Assembly: GCF_019710635.1 (NCBI RefSeq)
Contig: NZ_JAIFZS010000013.1
Span: 62,001 to 126,000 of the forward strand
Direction of reading: 5' to 3'
DNA: 64,000 nt
Source of the DNA: Mycolicibacterium xanthum
GTDB lineage: Bacteria > Actinomycetota > Actinomycetes > Mycobacteriales > Mycobacteriaceae
Shown here: in pieces, positions 28,739 through 37,744 of the stretch
How the letters are laid out: each line of letters begins with the position of its first letter
How positions within the stretch are numbered: the first letter of the stretch is position 1
Notes under the pieces: model-generated
The model's database searches: none
The model's input: the letters and a program-made list of their open reading frames with translations, nothing else
Told to the model about the DNA's origin: nothing
Translations under genes and position numbers: made by a program

Positions 28739-30885
28739 AGCCGCCGGTGGCCAAGCGGGTCGACACCCGCCGCGAACATCATGGCGACGTGTTCGACGAC
28801 CCCTATGAGTGGCTGCGGGACAAGTCCAGCCAGGAGGTCGTCGACTATCTCGAGGCGGAGAACGATTTCACCGACCACGTGACGGCAGACCTTGCGCCGC
28901 TGCGGCAGAAGATCTTCGACGAGATCAAGGCCAGGACCAAGGAGACCGACCTCTCGGTGCCGACCCGCCGGGGCGAGTGGTGGTACTACGGCCGCAGTTT
29001 CCAGGGCAAGCAGTACGGGGTCCAATGCCGTTGTCCGGTGACAGATCCCGATGACTGGAATCCCCCGGAGCTCAGCGAGGACGCCGAGATCCCGGGCGAG
29101 CAGATCCTGCTCGACGAGAACGTCGAGGCGGAGGGGCACAGCTTCTTCGCGCTGGGCGCGGCCACGGTCAGCGTGGACGGCAACATCCTGGCCTACTCCG
29201 TCGACGTCAAGGGCGACGAGCGGTACACGTTGCGGTTCAAGGACCTGCGCACCGGCCAGGCCTACCCGGATGAGATCATCGGCATCGGCGCCGGGGCCAC
29301 CTGGGGCGCCGACAACCGCACCCTGTACTACGTGACCGTCGACGACGCCTGGCGGCCGGACACCGTGTGGCGGCACCGGCTGGCCTCGGGATTGCCCGCC
29401 GAGCGGGTGTATCACGAACCCGACGAACGGTTCTGGGTGGCCGTCGGCCGCACCCGGAGCAACAAGTACGTCGTCATCGCCGCGGGGAGCGCGGTCACCT
29501 CGGAGCTGCTCTACGGTGACGCGACCGACCCGCGGGCGCAGTTCGCCACGATCTGGCCGCGCCGCGAATCCGTCGAATACTCCGTCGACCACGCCGTGGT
29601 GGCCGGCGAGGACCGCTTCCTCATCCTGCACAACGACGGAGCCGAGAACTTCACCCTCGTCGAGGCGCCGGTCAGTGATCCGGCCGCGTGCCGCACGCTG
29701 ATCGAGCACCGCCACGACGTTCGGCTGGACTCCGTCGACGCGTTCGCCGATCAGCTGGTGGTGAGCTATCGGCGGGAGGCGTTGCCGCGCATCCAGCTGT
29801 GGCCGCTCGATGACACCGGATACGCTGAGCCGCAGGACATCACGTTCGAATCCGAACTGATGTCGGTCGGCCTGTCGGCGAACCCGAACTGGAGCGCGCC
29901 GAAGCTGCGCATCGGTGCGACCTCGTTCGTCACCCCGGTGCGGATCTACGACCTCGACCTGGCCAGTGGCGACCGCACGCTGCTGCGCGAACAGCCGGTG
30001 CTGGGCGACTACCGGCCGCACGATTACGTCGAGAGGCGCGACTGGGCGGTGGCGCCCGACGGTGCGCGTATCCCGATATCGATCGTGCACCGGGTGGGCC
30101 TGCAGCACCCGGCTCCGGTGCTGATGTACGGCTACGGCGCCTACGAATCCTGTGAGGATCCCCGGTTCTCCATCGCCCGGCTCTCACTGCTCGACCGCGG
30201 CATGGTGTTCGCCGTCGCGCACGTGCGGGGCGGCGGCGAGCTCGGCCGGCCGTGGTACGAGCACGGCAAGCTCCTGGAGAAGCGCAACACCTTCACCGAC
30301 TTCATCACGGTGGCAGCGCATCTGGTCGGGACCGATGTCACAAGGCCGGAGAACATGGTGGCCTACGGGGGCAGCGCGGGCGGGCTGCTGATGGGCGCGG
30401 TGGCCAACATGGCCCCCGACCTGTTCGCCGGGATCCTGGCCACGGTGCCGTTCGTCGACCCGCTCACCACGATCCTGGATCCGTCGCTGCCGCTGACGGT
30501 CACCGAGTGGGACGAGTGGGGCAACCCGCTGGAGGACCCGGACGTCTACCACTACATGAAGTCCTACTCCCCGTACGAGAACGTCGAGACCAGGAACTAC
30601 CCGTCGATCCTGGCGATGACGTCGCTCAACGACACCAGGGTCTACTACGTGGAACCGGCGAAATGGGTTGCCGCGCTGCGGCACGCGCAGATCGATCCGG
30701 CCGCCGAGGGCGCCAAGGTGCTGCTCAAGACCGAGATGAACGCCGGCCACGGCGGGATCAGCGGCCGCTACGAACGCTGGAAGGAAGCGGCGTTCCAATA
30801 CGCGTGGCTGCTCGACGTGGCCCTCGAGTCGAAGCCGGCCGCAGGCGGTGCGAGCGATGGTTCGGGACACCTACCACCACGGTGA
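28735..30885 (+). CDS. ptrB: Protease II / prolyl oligopeptidase (PtrB)
   Basis: This 716-residue serine peptidase of the oligopeptidase B/prolyl oligopeptidase family cleaves short peptides, typically after basic residues. The N-terminal part is the beta-propeller (about 1-420). The C-terminal catalytic domain shows the nucleophile in [11 protein letters not shown], the Asp in TSLNDTRV and the His in [11 protein letters not shown]. In M. tuberculosis this gene is listed as two parts (ptrBa/ptrBb); here it is intact. The GTG start overlaps purC. The last 29 nt overlap the TetR gene. Confidence 0.93.
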   Translation: MKPPVAKRVDTRREHHGDVFDDPYEWLRDKSSQEVVDYLEAENDFTDHVTADLAPLRQKIFDEIKARTKETDLSVPTRRGEWWYYGRSFQGKQYGVQCRCPVTDPDDWNPPELSEDAEIPGEQILLDENVEAEGHSFFALGAATVSVDGNILAYSVDVKGDERYTLRFKDLRTGQAYPDEIIGIGAGATWGADNRTLYYVTVDDAWRPDTVWRHRLASGLPAERVYHEPDERFWVAVGRTRSNKYVVIAAGSAVTSELLYGDATDPRAQFATIWPRRESVEYSVDHAVVAGEDRFLILHNDGAENFTLVEAPVSDPAACRTLIEHRHDVRLDSVDAFADQLVVSYRREALPRIQLWPLDDTGYAEPQDITFESELMSVGLSANPNWSAPKLRIGATSFVTPVRIYDLDLASGDRTLLREQPVLGDYRPHDYVERRDWAVAPDGARIPISIVHRVGLQHPAPVLMYGYGAYESCEDPRFSIARLSLLDRGMVFAVAHVRGGGELGRPWYEHGKLLEKRNTFTDFITVAAHLVGTDVTRPENMVAYGGSAGGLLMGAVANMAPDLFAGILATVPFVDPLTTILDPSLPLTVTEWDEWGNPLEDPDVYHYMKSYSPYENVETRNYPSILAMTSLNDTRVYYVEPAKWVAALRHAQIDPAAEGAKVLLKTEMNAGHGGISGRYERWKEAAFQYAWLLDVALESKPAAGGASDGSGHLPPR

Positions 30886-31411
30886 CCTGAAGGCCGTCAT
30901 CCTGGATCGGGCGGCGGCCCTGGTGGCGGAGCGTGGCGCCGATGGGGTCTCGCTGCGTGAACTTGCGCGCGCCGCGGGTGTTTCGCACGCCGCGCCCGCG
31001 CACCACTTCGTCGACCGGCGCGGGCTGTTCACTGCGCTGGCGGCGCAGGGCTGGCGGATGCTGGCCGCCGCGCTGGCCGCGGCCCGCCCCGAATTCGGCG
31101 ACGCCGCACTGGCGTATGTGAGTTTCGCAGTGCAGAACCCCGGCCACTACGCGGTGATGTTCGACCGTTCCCTGGTCGACCCCGGCAACGCCGAACTCGT
31201 CGCCGCCCGGGAGGCCGCGGGGGCCGAGCTGGCGGCCGGTGTCGGCACGCTGGACGACCGCCGGGCCGCCGAGGACCCCGAGGCCGCCGGGCTGGCCGCG
31301 TGGGCGTTGGTGCACGGGTTCGCGATGTTGTGGCTCAACGGCGCCATCGACACCGACGGGGATCCGGTCGCGACCGCGCAGCGGGTGGCCCGCATGCTGT
31401 TCGGCACGTGA
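30857..31411 (+). CDS. TetR-family regulator
   Basis: This 184-residue TetR-family protein has its HTH in LRELARAAGVSHAAPAHHFVDRR (about residues 31-53) and a C-terminal domain of the TetR_C_33/WHG kind (VQNPGHYAVMFDRSL). An in-frame GTG at 30848 is a possible earlier start; ATG 30857 gives the normal [11 protein letters not shown] opening. It begins inside the ptrB 3' end, so it is probably co-transcribed. Targets may include the glutathione peroxidase gene 22 nt downstream. Confidence 0.85.
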   Translation: MVRDTYHHGDLKAVILDRAAALVAERGADGVSLRELARAAGVSHAAPAHHFVDRRGLFTALAAQGWRMLAAALAAARPEFGDAALAYVSFAVQNPGHYAVMFDRSLVDPGNAELVAAREAAGAELAAGVGTLDDRRAAEDPEAAGLAAWALVHGFAMLWLNGAIDTDGDPVATAQRVARMLFGT

Positions 31412-31433
31412 GGCGCGGGTACCGTCGACGGTC

Positions 31434-31931
31434 ATGACCGACAGCGCGCTGACCGACATCCCGCTCACCACCCTCGACGGCAGGCCGACCACGCTGGCCG
31501 AGTTGGCCGACGGCGCCGCGCTGGTGGTCAATGTCGCCTCCAAATGCGGGCTGACGCCCCAGTACGCCGCCCTCGAGCAGCTGGCCGAGGACTACGCGGA
31601 CCGCGGCCTGACCGTGATCGGCGTGCCGTGCAACCAGTTCATGGGGCAGGAACCCGGTTCCCCGCAGGAGATCGCGACGTTCTGCTCGACGACCTACGGC
31701 GTGACGTTCCCGCTGCTGGCGAAGACCGACGTGAACGGCGCGGACCGGCATCCGCTCTACGCAGAGCTGACCAGGGCCGCCGACGACGCCGGTGAGGCCG
31801 GCGACGTGCAGTGGAACTTCGAGAAGTTCCTGCTCGCCGCCGACGGGACGGTGGTCAGGCGGTTCCGGCCCCGGACCGCTCCGGACGCCCCCGAGGTGAT
31901 CTCGGCCATCGACGCCGTCGTGGGTCGGTAG
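31434..31931 (+). CDS. Glutathione peroxidase-family peroxidase (Cys type)
   Basis: This 165-residue thiol peroxidase has the catalytic Cys38 in VASKCGLTPQY, Gln in CNQFMGQEPG (about 68-72), Trp in WNFEKF and a second Cys84 that can form a disulfide in the thioredoxin-dependent way. Mycobacteria lack glutathione, so thioredoxin is the likely reductant. It removes hydrogen peroxide or lipid peroxides in the cytoplasm. It follows the TetR gene closely. Confidence 0.92.
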   Translation: MTDSALTDIPLTTLDGRPTTLAELADGAALVVNVASKCGLTPQYAALEQLAEDYADRGLTVIGVPCNQFMGQEPGSPQEIATFCSTTYGVTFPLLAKTDVNGADRHPLYAELTRAADDAGEAGDVQWNFEKFLLAADGTVVRRFRPRTAPDAPEVISAIDAVVGR

Positions 31932-32011
31932 CACAGTCGATAGCGCGATGGTCACCTGGGGTTTGCCGTGTCGTCCACCGGCAGGACACCTCGCGTTGCG
32001 ACACTGCGGGT

Positions 32012-32716
32012 GTGGCAGGACAACTGATCGTCTCGATCTCCGGTGTCAGTGACCGCACGATCGGCGACGTCGCGGACTTTCGTGCCCGGCTCGACGAGCG
32101 TGGGGTGCCCGCGTCGTTTCTCGTCGCACCCCGGATCAAGGGCGGCTACCGACTCGACCGCGACCGGGACACCGTCGGCTGGCTGGTCGATCGGCGCGCC
32201 GCCGGCGACGCGATCGTGTTGCACGGCTACGACGAGGCCGCGACCAAGCAGCGCCGCGGGGAGTTCGCCAGCCTGCCCGCCCACGAGGCCAACCTGCGGC
32301 TGATGGCCGCCGACCGGGTCCTCGAGCACCTCGGTCTGCGCACCCGGCTGTTCGCCGCGCCCGGCTGGAATGTCTCGCCGGGAGCGTTGACGGCGTTGCC
32401 GCGCAATGGTTTCCGTCTGGTCGCAGGGTTGTCCGGCATCACCGACCTGGTGCGCGGGCAGACCGTTCGGGCCCGGGTGCTCGGCATCGGGGAGGGCTTC
32501 CTCACCGAGCCGTGGTGGTGCCGCACACTGGTGCTCTCGGCCGAGCGCAGTGCCCGCCGGGAGGGCGTCGTCCGGGTCGCCGTGGCCGCGCGGCACCTGC
32601 GCCGTTCGGGTCCCCGGCAGGCCATGCTCGACGCCGTCGACCTCGCGCTGCTGCACTCGTGCGTGCCGACCGTTTACACCTGGTTGCCCCGACCTGCGCT
32701 GACCGACGCCGCGTAA
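32012..32716 (+). CDS. DUF2334 polysaccharide-deacetylase-like protein
   Basis: This 234-residue protein of the DUF2334 group is related to NodB-type deacetylases. It opens with VSISGVSDRTIGDVADFRARLDERG and contains SFLVAP, LHGYDEA (candidate metal site) and FAAPGWNVSPGAL. The frame is open upstream to 31811 over the peroxidase gene; GTG 32012 is the best start. It corresponds to the protein beside the FAD dehydrogenase in M. tuberculosis (Rv0784 as I recall). Catalysis is unproven. Confidence 0.82.
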   Translation: MAGQLIVSISGVSDRTIGDVADFRARLDERGVPASFLVAPRIKGGYRLDRDRDTVGWLVDRRAAGDAIVLHGYDEAATKQRRGEFASLPAHEANLRLMAADRVLEHLGLRTRLFAAPGWNVSPGALTALPRNGFRLVAGLSGITDLVRGQTVRARVLGIGEGFLTEPWWCRTLVLSAERSARREGVVRVAVAARHLRRSGPRQAMLDAVDLALLHSCVPTVYTWLPRPALTDAA

Positions 32717-32729
32717 GGCCCCCACTCGC

Positions 32730-32735
32730 TAGATT
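32730..32735 (+). promoter_or_regulatory. Predicted -10 box of leaderless FAD-dehydrogenase mRNA
   Basis: TAGATT ends 6 nt before the ATG at 32742. Confidence 0.45.
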
Positions 32736-32741
32736 GGCGCC

Positions 32742-34382
32742 ATGGCTGATGATGCTGACGTCATCGTGGTGGGAGCCGGGCTGGCCGGGCTGGTGGCGGC
32801 CTGCGAGCTGATCGAGCGGGGCCGGCGCGTTGTGGTGGTGGATCAGGAGAACGAGGCCAACATCGGTGGCCAGGCGTTCTGGTCCTTCGGCGGGCTGTTC
32901 TTCGTCGACAGCCCCGAGCAGCGACGGCTGGGTATCCGGGACAGTCACGAGCTGGCCCTGCAGGACTGGCTCGGCACCGCCGGTTTCGACCGTCCCGAGG
33001 ACCACTGGCCGCGCCAGTGGGCACACGCCTACGTCGACTTCGCGGCGGGGGAGAAACGGCGCTGGCTGCGCGACCGCGGCCTGCAGACGTTCGCCCTGGT
33101 GGCGTGGGCCGAACGCGGCGGCTACGACGCCCGCGGCCACGGCAACTCGGTACCCCGGTTCCACATCACCTGGGGAACGGGTCCGGCACTGGTCGACATC
33201 TTCGCGCGCCGGCTGACCGGCGACCGGGTCCGGTTCGCCCACCGCCGCCGCGTCGACGAGCTGATCGTCGAGGACGGGGCGGTGGTCGGGGTGCGCGGCG
33301 CGGTGCTGGAGCCGTCCGCGGCGGCGCGTGGGGTGGCGTCGTCGCGGCAGACCGTCGGTGACTTCGAGTTCCGCGCCCAGGCGGTCATCGTCGCCAGCGG
33401 CGGCATCGGCGGCAACCACGAGCTGGTCCGCAAGAACTGGCCGGCCCGGATGGGCCGGGTGCCCGAACAGCTGCTCTGCGGCGTGCCCGCGCACGTGGAC
33501 GGCCGGATGCTCGGCATCTCCGAGGCCGCCGGCGCCAGCGTCATCAACGGCGACCGGATGTGGCACTACACCGAGGGCATCACCAACTACGACCCGATCT
33601 GGCCGCTGCACGGCATCCGGATCCTGCCCGGTCCGTCGTCGCTGTGGCTGGACGCCACCGGCAAGCGATTGCCGGCCCCGCTGTATCCCGGCTTCGACAC
33701 GCTGGGCACGCTGCAGTACATCGCCGAGACCGGCCACGACTACACCTGGTTCGTGCTCAACGAGCGGATCGTCGCCAAGGAGTTCGGCCTGTCCGGCCAG
33801 GAGCAGAACCCGGACCTGACCAACCGCAGCGTGCGGGCGCTGCTGGAACGCGCCAGGTCCGGCCCCGCACCCGTGCGGGCGTTCGTCGACAAGGGCGTCG
33901 ACTTCGTCACCGCGGACAGCCTGCGCGAGCTGGTGACGGCGATGAACGCGGTGCCCGGCGTCGTCCCGGTCGACTTCGACGTCGTCGAGGCGGAGGTGAC
34001 CGCCCGGGACCGTGAGGTGGCGAACCGTTTCACCAAGGACAGCCAGATCACCGCGATCCGGGCGGCCCGCGGCTATCTGGCCGACCGGGTCAGCCGGGTC
34101 GTCGCGCCACACCGGCTCACCGATCCGAAGGCGGGGCCGATGATCGCGGTCAAGCTGCACATTCTGACCCGGAAGTCGTTGGGCGGCTTGGAAACCGATC
34201 TCGACTCACGGGTGCTGCACGGTGACGGGACGGTGCTTCCGGGGCTGTACGCCGCCGGTGAGGCCGCCGGGTTCGGTGGTGGTGGGGTGCACGGATACCG
34301 CTCGCTGGAGGGCACCTTCCTGGGCGGTTGCGTGTTCTCCGGCCGGGCTGCCGGGCGCGCGTCCGCCCGGGCGGTGGGTTAG
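32742..34382 (+). CDS. FAD-binding dehydrogenase (KstD/fumarate-reductase-like)
   Basis: This 546-residue flavoprotein has an N-terminal FAD motif VVGAGLAGLVAACEL and the downstream DQENEANIGGQAFWSFGG segment, with a C-terminal FAD-site GLYAAGEAAGFGGGGVHGYRSLEGTFLGG. It belongs to the FAD-binding dehydrogenase group related to 3-ketosteroid dehydrogenases and fumarate reductases, like M. tuberculosis Rv0785. The substrate is not known. It runs convergently towards the sigma-factor gene, 11 nt apart. Confidence 0.9.
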   Translation: MADDADVIVVGAGLAGLVAACELIERGRRVVVVDQENEANIGGQAFWSFGGLFFVDSPEQRRLGIRDSHELALQDWLGTAGFDRPEDHWPRQWAHAYVDFAAGEKRRWLRDRGLQTFALVAWAERGGYDARGHGNSVPRFHITWGTGPALVDIFARRLTGDRVRFAHRRRVDELIVEDGAVVGVRGAVLEPSAAARGVASSRQTVGDFEFRAQAVIVASGGIGGNHELVRKNWPARMGRVPEQLLCGVPAHVDGRMLGISEAAGASVINGDRMWHYTEGITNYDPIWPLHGIRILPGPSSLWLDATGKRLPAPLYPGFDTLGTLQYIAETGHDYTWFVLNERIVAKEFGLSGQEQNPDLTNRSVRALLERARSGPAPVRAFVDKGVDFVTADSLRELVTAMNAVPGVVPVDFDVVEAEVTARDREVANRFTKDSQITAIRAARGYLADRVSRVVAPHRLTDPKAGPMIAVKLHILTRKSLGGLETDLDSRVLHGDGTVLPGLYAAGEAAGFGGGGVHGYRSLEGTFLGGCVFSGRAAGRASARAVG

Positions 34383-34393
34383 CGACCAGGAGG

Positions 34394-35773
34394 CTAGTAG
34401 AAGTCCCGAGTCGTCGTGACGATGGTCAGTGTCGGTAGCTGACGCGGGGTTCTGACGACGGTGGTGCCGGGTTCGCCGGTGGTACCGCTGTCGGGCGGGG
34501 TGGTGGGCGGCCGCAGTGGGGTCACCTCCTCGGTCACCGGGCTGCTCGGCCGCGATGTCGAGGACGGTGGCCGCGAGGTCACCATCGTGGTGGTCGGGGT
34601 GGGCGGGGTCGTCGTCGCCGCCGGTGCCGACGGGGCGTGGGTGGTCGCCGTGGACGGCGGCGGCGTCGGATTCGGGGGAGGCGGAGCCGGCGCTGGTTGG
34701 CGCGCCGCCGAAGGGGTTGTGGTCGAGGCGGTCGAAGGGAGTGTGTCCGCCGGCGACGGTCCGCCGATGAGCGGCGGCGGTCCGCCGATGAGCGGGAGAG
34801 TCGACGTGGAGGCGGGTCGGGTGCTGGTGACATTGACCGGTTCGACCGGCACGTGCCCGTCGGGCCGGTGGCCGATCGTCACCACGAGTGCGGCGACGAT
34901 CGCCGCGACGCCGACCAGGCCCGCCAGCAGCCGCAGATGCCCGGCAGCCCGGTCGGCGCCCGCGTTCTGCGGGCTCGGGGGCAGCACGACCCGCTGGAGG
35001 GTGCGCTCGCGCAGTTCCGCCGGGGCGGGGACGAACACGGGCGCGCCGCCGAGGAGCGCGACGGGATTGACCAGTCGGCGGCGTTCCCGATCACACGTGG
35101 TGCAGGACTCGATGTGGCGGGATACACGCTTGCGGATCAGCATGGTGAAGCGGCCGTCCCACCCGCTCAGGATTGCCGCGAGTTCGGGGCAGCGGTCCGG
35201 GTTTTCGCTCAGCCTTCGGGATACCAGCAGGGCACCCAACGAGCGCTCGACCGTGGTGCGCATTCGCTGGGTCATCTTCTTGGCGCTGGCGGCGCTGACC
35301 CCGAGAGCTTCGGCCAGCTCGGGTCCGTCCAGGCCGTGGCGATAGGTCAGCTCGAGCACGGACTGGTCGCGGTCGGACAGGCCGCCTGCGGCCTGCGCGA
35401 CGAGATTGGCCAATTCGCTACGCGCCGCAAGGGTTTCCGGACCGGGCCGGTCGGACGCTACGTCCGGCATGTCCTCGGTCGCCCGCTCGCGATCACGCTT
35501 GCGGATCACGCGCAACGCCTCGTTGCGCGCGACTGCGTAGAGCCAGGGCCGCAACTTGTCGGGCTCGCGAAGCTCCGGCAGGTGCACCGCGGCCGTGCAG
35601 TAGGCCTCGTGAACACAATCGGCGGCGGAGTCGCGGTCGCACAGCATGCCGACGCAGAAGTCGAACAGCCGGTCCGCATAACGGTCGTAGATCATGGCGA
35701 ATGCGGAGCGGTCGCCTGCGATCGAGGCGGCCACCAGTTCGGCGTCGCTGGCGATACCCCAGTCCGGCATCAT
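34394..35773 (-). CDS. ECF sigma factor fused to zinc-finger, membrane helix and Pro/Thr tail
   Basis: This 459-residue protein starts with an ECF sigma factor: region 2 at about residues 24-92 (YDRYADRLFDFC...PWLYAVARNEALRVIRKR) and region 4 at 132-180 (LSDRDQSVLELTYRHGLDGPELAEALGVS split over HTH). A zinc-finger anti-sigma-like segment follows (C195, then H220-x3-C224-x2-C227), a single membrane helix at 281-301 (RLLAGLVGVAAIVAALVVTIG) and about 158 residues of Pro/Thr/Ser-rich, probably extracellular tail. The layout implies a sigma factor held at the membrane by its own anti-sigma part. ATG 35773 has GAGAGG seven bases upstream; a GTG at 35794 is in frame. It lies beside three small exported-protein genes. 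Confidence 0.88.
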   Translation of the reverse strand: MMPDWGIASDAELVAASIAGDRSAFAMIYDRYADRLFDFCVGMLCDRDSAADCVHEAYCTAAVHLPELREPDKLRPWLYAVARNEALRVIRKRDRERATEDMPDVASDRPGPETLAARSELANLVAQAAGGLSDRDQSVLELTYRHGLDGPELAEALGVSAASAKKMTQRMRTTVERSLGALLVSRRLSENPDRCPELAAILSGWDGRFTMLIRKRVSRHIESCTTCDRERRRLVNPVALLGGAPVFVPAPAELRERTLQRVVLPPSPQNAGADRAAGHLRLLAGLVGVAAIVAALVVTIGHRPDGHVPVEPVNVTSTRPASTSTLPLIGGPPPLIGGPSPADTLPSTASTTTPSAARQPAPAPPPPNPTPPPSTATTHAPSAPAATTTPPTPTTTMVTSRPPSSTSRPSSPVTEEVTPLRPPTTPPDSGTTGEPGTTVVRTPRQLPTLTIVTTTRDFY

Positions 35774-35820
35774 GGCAGCCTCTCGGGCCGACACGTCGTG
35801 GATGGCAGATCGAGCGTAAC

Positions 35821-35856
35821 GCTGTCCCCGATGCCGCGGGCGGCATCGGGGACAGC
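35821..35856. terminator. 16-bp stem hairpin between secreted-protein gene and sigma gene
   Basis: Arms GCTGTCCCCGATGCCG and CGGCATCGGGGACAGC are perfect with a 4-base loop. It lies 41 nt downstream of the secreted-protein stop and 48 nt upstream of the sigma start, on the strand of both. It likely ends the upstream transcript. No T-run follows. It shares the GTCCCC/GGGGAC core with two nearby hairpins. Confidence 0.6.
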
Positions 35857-35896
35857 CGGTCGACTTCGCGGGGCATGTGCGGCCGCGGTCATCTCG

Positions 35897-36262
35897 TCAG
35901 CGTTGAACGGGTGCCGCCACCGACAAGGTCGGCATGGTCGGCGGCACCGAAGCCGGTGGCAGACCCTGGTGAAGCTCGGCGTGGTCTTCCCAGCCGTCAT
36001 TGCAGCTGGTCTCCAGCCAGCGTCCGTCGACGTAGGTGTCCACGCAGTTCACGCCGGTGTTGTCGGTGAACCCGCAGTAGGACACGCGGTGACTGCCGTG
36101 CGTTCCGCTGCTGTAGACGCCGCCGTTGGCGTCCTTGCATTCGGCCTCGATCTGCTTTTCGCTCAGGCGCGGTGTGGCGTTGGCGGCCGGCGCGGTGATC
36201 AGCACGGCCGCCACCGCAACCGCTGTGGCGCCGACGATCGATCCGAGATGGGTGTGTCGCAT
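35897..36262 (-). CDS. Small exported Cys-containing protein
   Basis: This 121-residue protein has a signal peptide (VGATAVAVAAVLITAPAANA) and a mature domain with four Cys (ECKDANG, SYCGF, NCVDTY, TSCNDGW), probably two disulfides. The Pro-rich C-terminus resembles the ends of its neighbours. A ribosome site (GAGGAG) precedes the ATG. I do not recognise a characterised family. Located between a second exported-protein gene and the sigma-factor gene, all leftward. Confidence 0.8.
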   Translation of the reverse strand: MRHTHLGSIVGATAVAVAAVLITAPAANATPRLSEKQIEAECKDANGGVYSSGTHGSHRVSYCGFTDNTGVNCVDTYVDGRWLETSCNDGWEDHAELHQGLPPASVPPTMPTLSVAAPVQR

Positions 36263-36321
36263 GATGCTCTCCTCGAGAATGGGGTGACCCCCGGTGGGTC
36301 ACCGCTGTGGGTAGGAGTTCG

Positions 36322-36340
36322 GTCCCCGCCCTTCGGGGAC
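36322..36340. terminator. Hairpin after the DUF4189 gene
   Basis: Arms GTCCCCG and CGGGGAC with a 5-base loop, about 30 nt after the DUF4189 gene's stop on the minus strand. Likely terminator or processing stem. Confidence 0.5.
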
Positions 36341-36370
36341 ACTTTTCGCAGCCGCGCGCGATGGCGTCGC

Positions 36371-37075
36371 TCAGAAGAACGTCGTCGCCAACGTGCGGGT
36401 CCCGTTGTCGCAGTTGATCATCACGTTCCAGTTCCGGAACTCGGGAACGGCCGGAACGATCTCGAGGTCATGGCTGGAGCCGGCCGGCAACGCGAAGCTG
36501 CGCCGGTAGTCATCGGTCGTGTAGGTGCATTGCGCCGCGACGCCGCTGCGATCGGTGATGTGTGCGTTCAGCCCTCCCACGATCAGATCCCAGGACACCG
36601 TCGGGCCCGGCTTGGGAGGGGTGGAGATACCCGGAGGTGCCGTCTGCGGAGTCGTGCAGCCGGCCACGACGACGCGCGCACCCTGCTGGCTCTGTAGGGC
36701 GCCGAGCGCGCGCGTTTCGGCGGTCGGCCGGTCCGGGTCGCTACCGCCGGCCGCCTCCCCGAGGTCGTTCGCCGCGGCCGCCGCACACCCGTCCTTGGCG
36801 ATCGCCTCGAGTACGCAGTGGTTTCCGCCGTTGTTCTGGCAGGCCTGCAGCGCCCGACTTTTCGCCTGCTGTTCGTCGGTTCCGACCGACTGGCCACCGG
36901 CGAAACGCACGGGGATCTGACTGTTGGTCTGGCCGACAGCCACCGCGACGTAGAGGTCGGAGGTGGCCTCGGCGGTGGCCGTGGCGCCGAACAGGCCGGT
37001 GGCTGCCGCGGCCACCGCGATCGTGGCGCCGGTCGTGCGGCGGATCCGCCGTCTGCGGGTGCTGGTGTGGTTCAT
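36371..37075 (-). CDS. Exported DUF4189-like protein
   Basis: This 234-residue exported protein has a basic N-terminus (TRRRRIRRTTGATIAV) with a hydrophobic Ala-rich signal and cleavage around TAEATS. Residues about 40-100 (YVAVAVGQT...AKSRALQACQNNGGNHCVLEA) look like a DUF4189 domain, a family of small secreted actinobacterial proteins. The C-terminal half (WDLIVGGLNAHITDRSG, CTYTTDDY) is unassigned and Cys-containing. It runs leftward towards the small exported protein and the sigma factor. Confidence 0.78.
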   Translation of the reverse strand: MNHTSTRRRRIRRTTGATIAVAAAATGLFGATATAEATSDLYVAVAVGQTNSQIPVRFAGGQSVGTDEQQAKSRALQACQNNGGNHCVLEAIAKDGCAAAAANDLGEAAGGSDPDRPTAETRALGALQSQQGARVVVAGCTTPQTAPPGISTPPKPGPTVSWDLIVGGLNAHITDRSGVAAQCTYTTDDYRRSFALPAGSSHDLEIVPAVPEFRNWNVMINCDNGTRTLATTFF

Positions 37076-37144
37076 GACTGTCTCCTTCGCATCGGGTGCA
37101 ACCCAACCGGGTCCTGCACCTGCTGGGAGCCGCGTGCTGCATCT

Positions 37145-37177
37145 CGGGGGACAGGTTTTCGAAAACCGTGTCCCCCG
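37145..37177. promoter_or_regulatory. Long hairpin with GGGGGACA arms in divergent promoter region
   Basis: Left arm GGGGGACAGGTTTTC and right arm GAAAACCGTGTCCCCC pair fully, with one bulged C and a GGTTTTCGAAAACC centre. It lies between two divergent exported-protein genes (71 nt and 103 nt from their starts), so it is more likely a regulatory site than a terminator. Confidence 0.5.
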
Positions 37178-37279
37178 TGCCGGTAGCCGGAGTTCGTGAG
37201 GTCAGCGGGTCCGGGCGGGGTCGCCAGGCCGGAGAGGAGAACCTGTGATGCTGCCTACCAGTCGGAAACAGCGAAGCCC

Positions 37280-37744
37280 ATGTCGAGGTCGCGTGCGCGG
37301 CGGTGGTGTGTCGTCGCTGCCGCGTGGGGCGTGGTCGCCCTCGGTGCCGGCGTGCTCAACCCGGCTTTCGCCGTCGCCGAATCGGACGAGTGGCTCGCGT
37401 CCTGTGCGCAGTGGTACGCGGACACCGCCGGCCTGGATCCGGCCGACCCGGACGCGCCGTGGAGAGTGTGCTGCGACAAGGCGGGCGGACCGTGGGACGA
37501 CGCGAAGACCGCCAGTGCGGCATGCGAAATGTCGACTACCCCAACCGGTGCGGGTGAGCTGGGGCCGGCGAGGCTGCCGTCCGGCACGGTCCCGACGTTG
37601 ACGTTCCACCGTCCGATGCCATCGTGGGGTCGGGGGCACCCGCGCGGCGAACCGGCTACCGGTTGGCGACGTCTGCTCGGCGTCAGAAGTCGGTGCCGCT
37701 CTCGGGCCGCAGGACCTGGAAGTCGGTGTCGGTCATCTCGGTGA
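37280..37744 (+). CDS. Small exported protein, 3' end doubtful
   Basis: This 154-residue frame has a signal peptide (SRSRARRWCVVAAAWGVVALGAG, cleavage about AFAVAE) and a short mature part with four Cys (SCAQWYADTAG, VCCDKAGGPWDD, SACEMS). From about residue 110 it becomes Arg-rich and overlaps the MBL gene on the other strand by 62 bp, which looks non-coding; a frameshift near the end is possible. A strong GAGAGGAG site stands before a different frame (37245/37248), so the start is not certain. It resembles the other small exported proteins here. Confidence 0.5.
   Translation: MSRSRARRWCVVAAAWGVVALGAGVLNPAFAVAESDEWLASCAQWYADTAGLDPADPDAPWRVCCDKAGGPWDDAKTASAACEMSTTPTGAGELGPARLPSGTVPTLTFHRPMPSWGRGHPRGEPATGWRRLLGVRSRCRSRAAGPGSRCRSSR

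Noticed and set aside
37245..37601. 118-residue frame with a good ribosome site before the small exported protein
   Set aside because: Arg/Pro/Ser-rich translation without a signal peptide; the frame starting at 37280 gives a clear signal peptide. Kept as an uncertainty in that entry.
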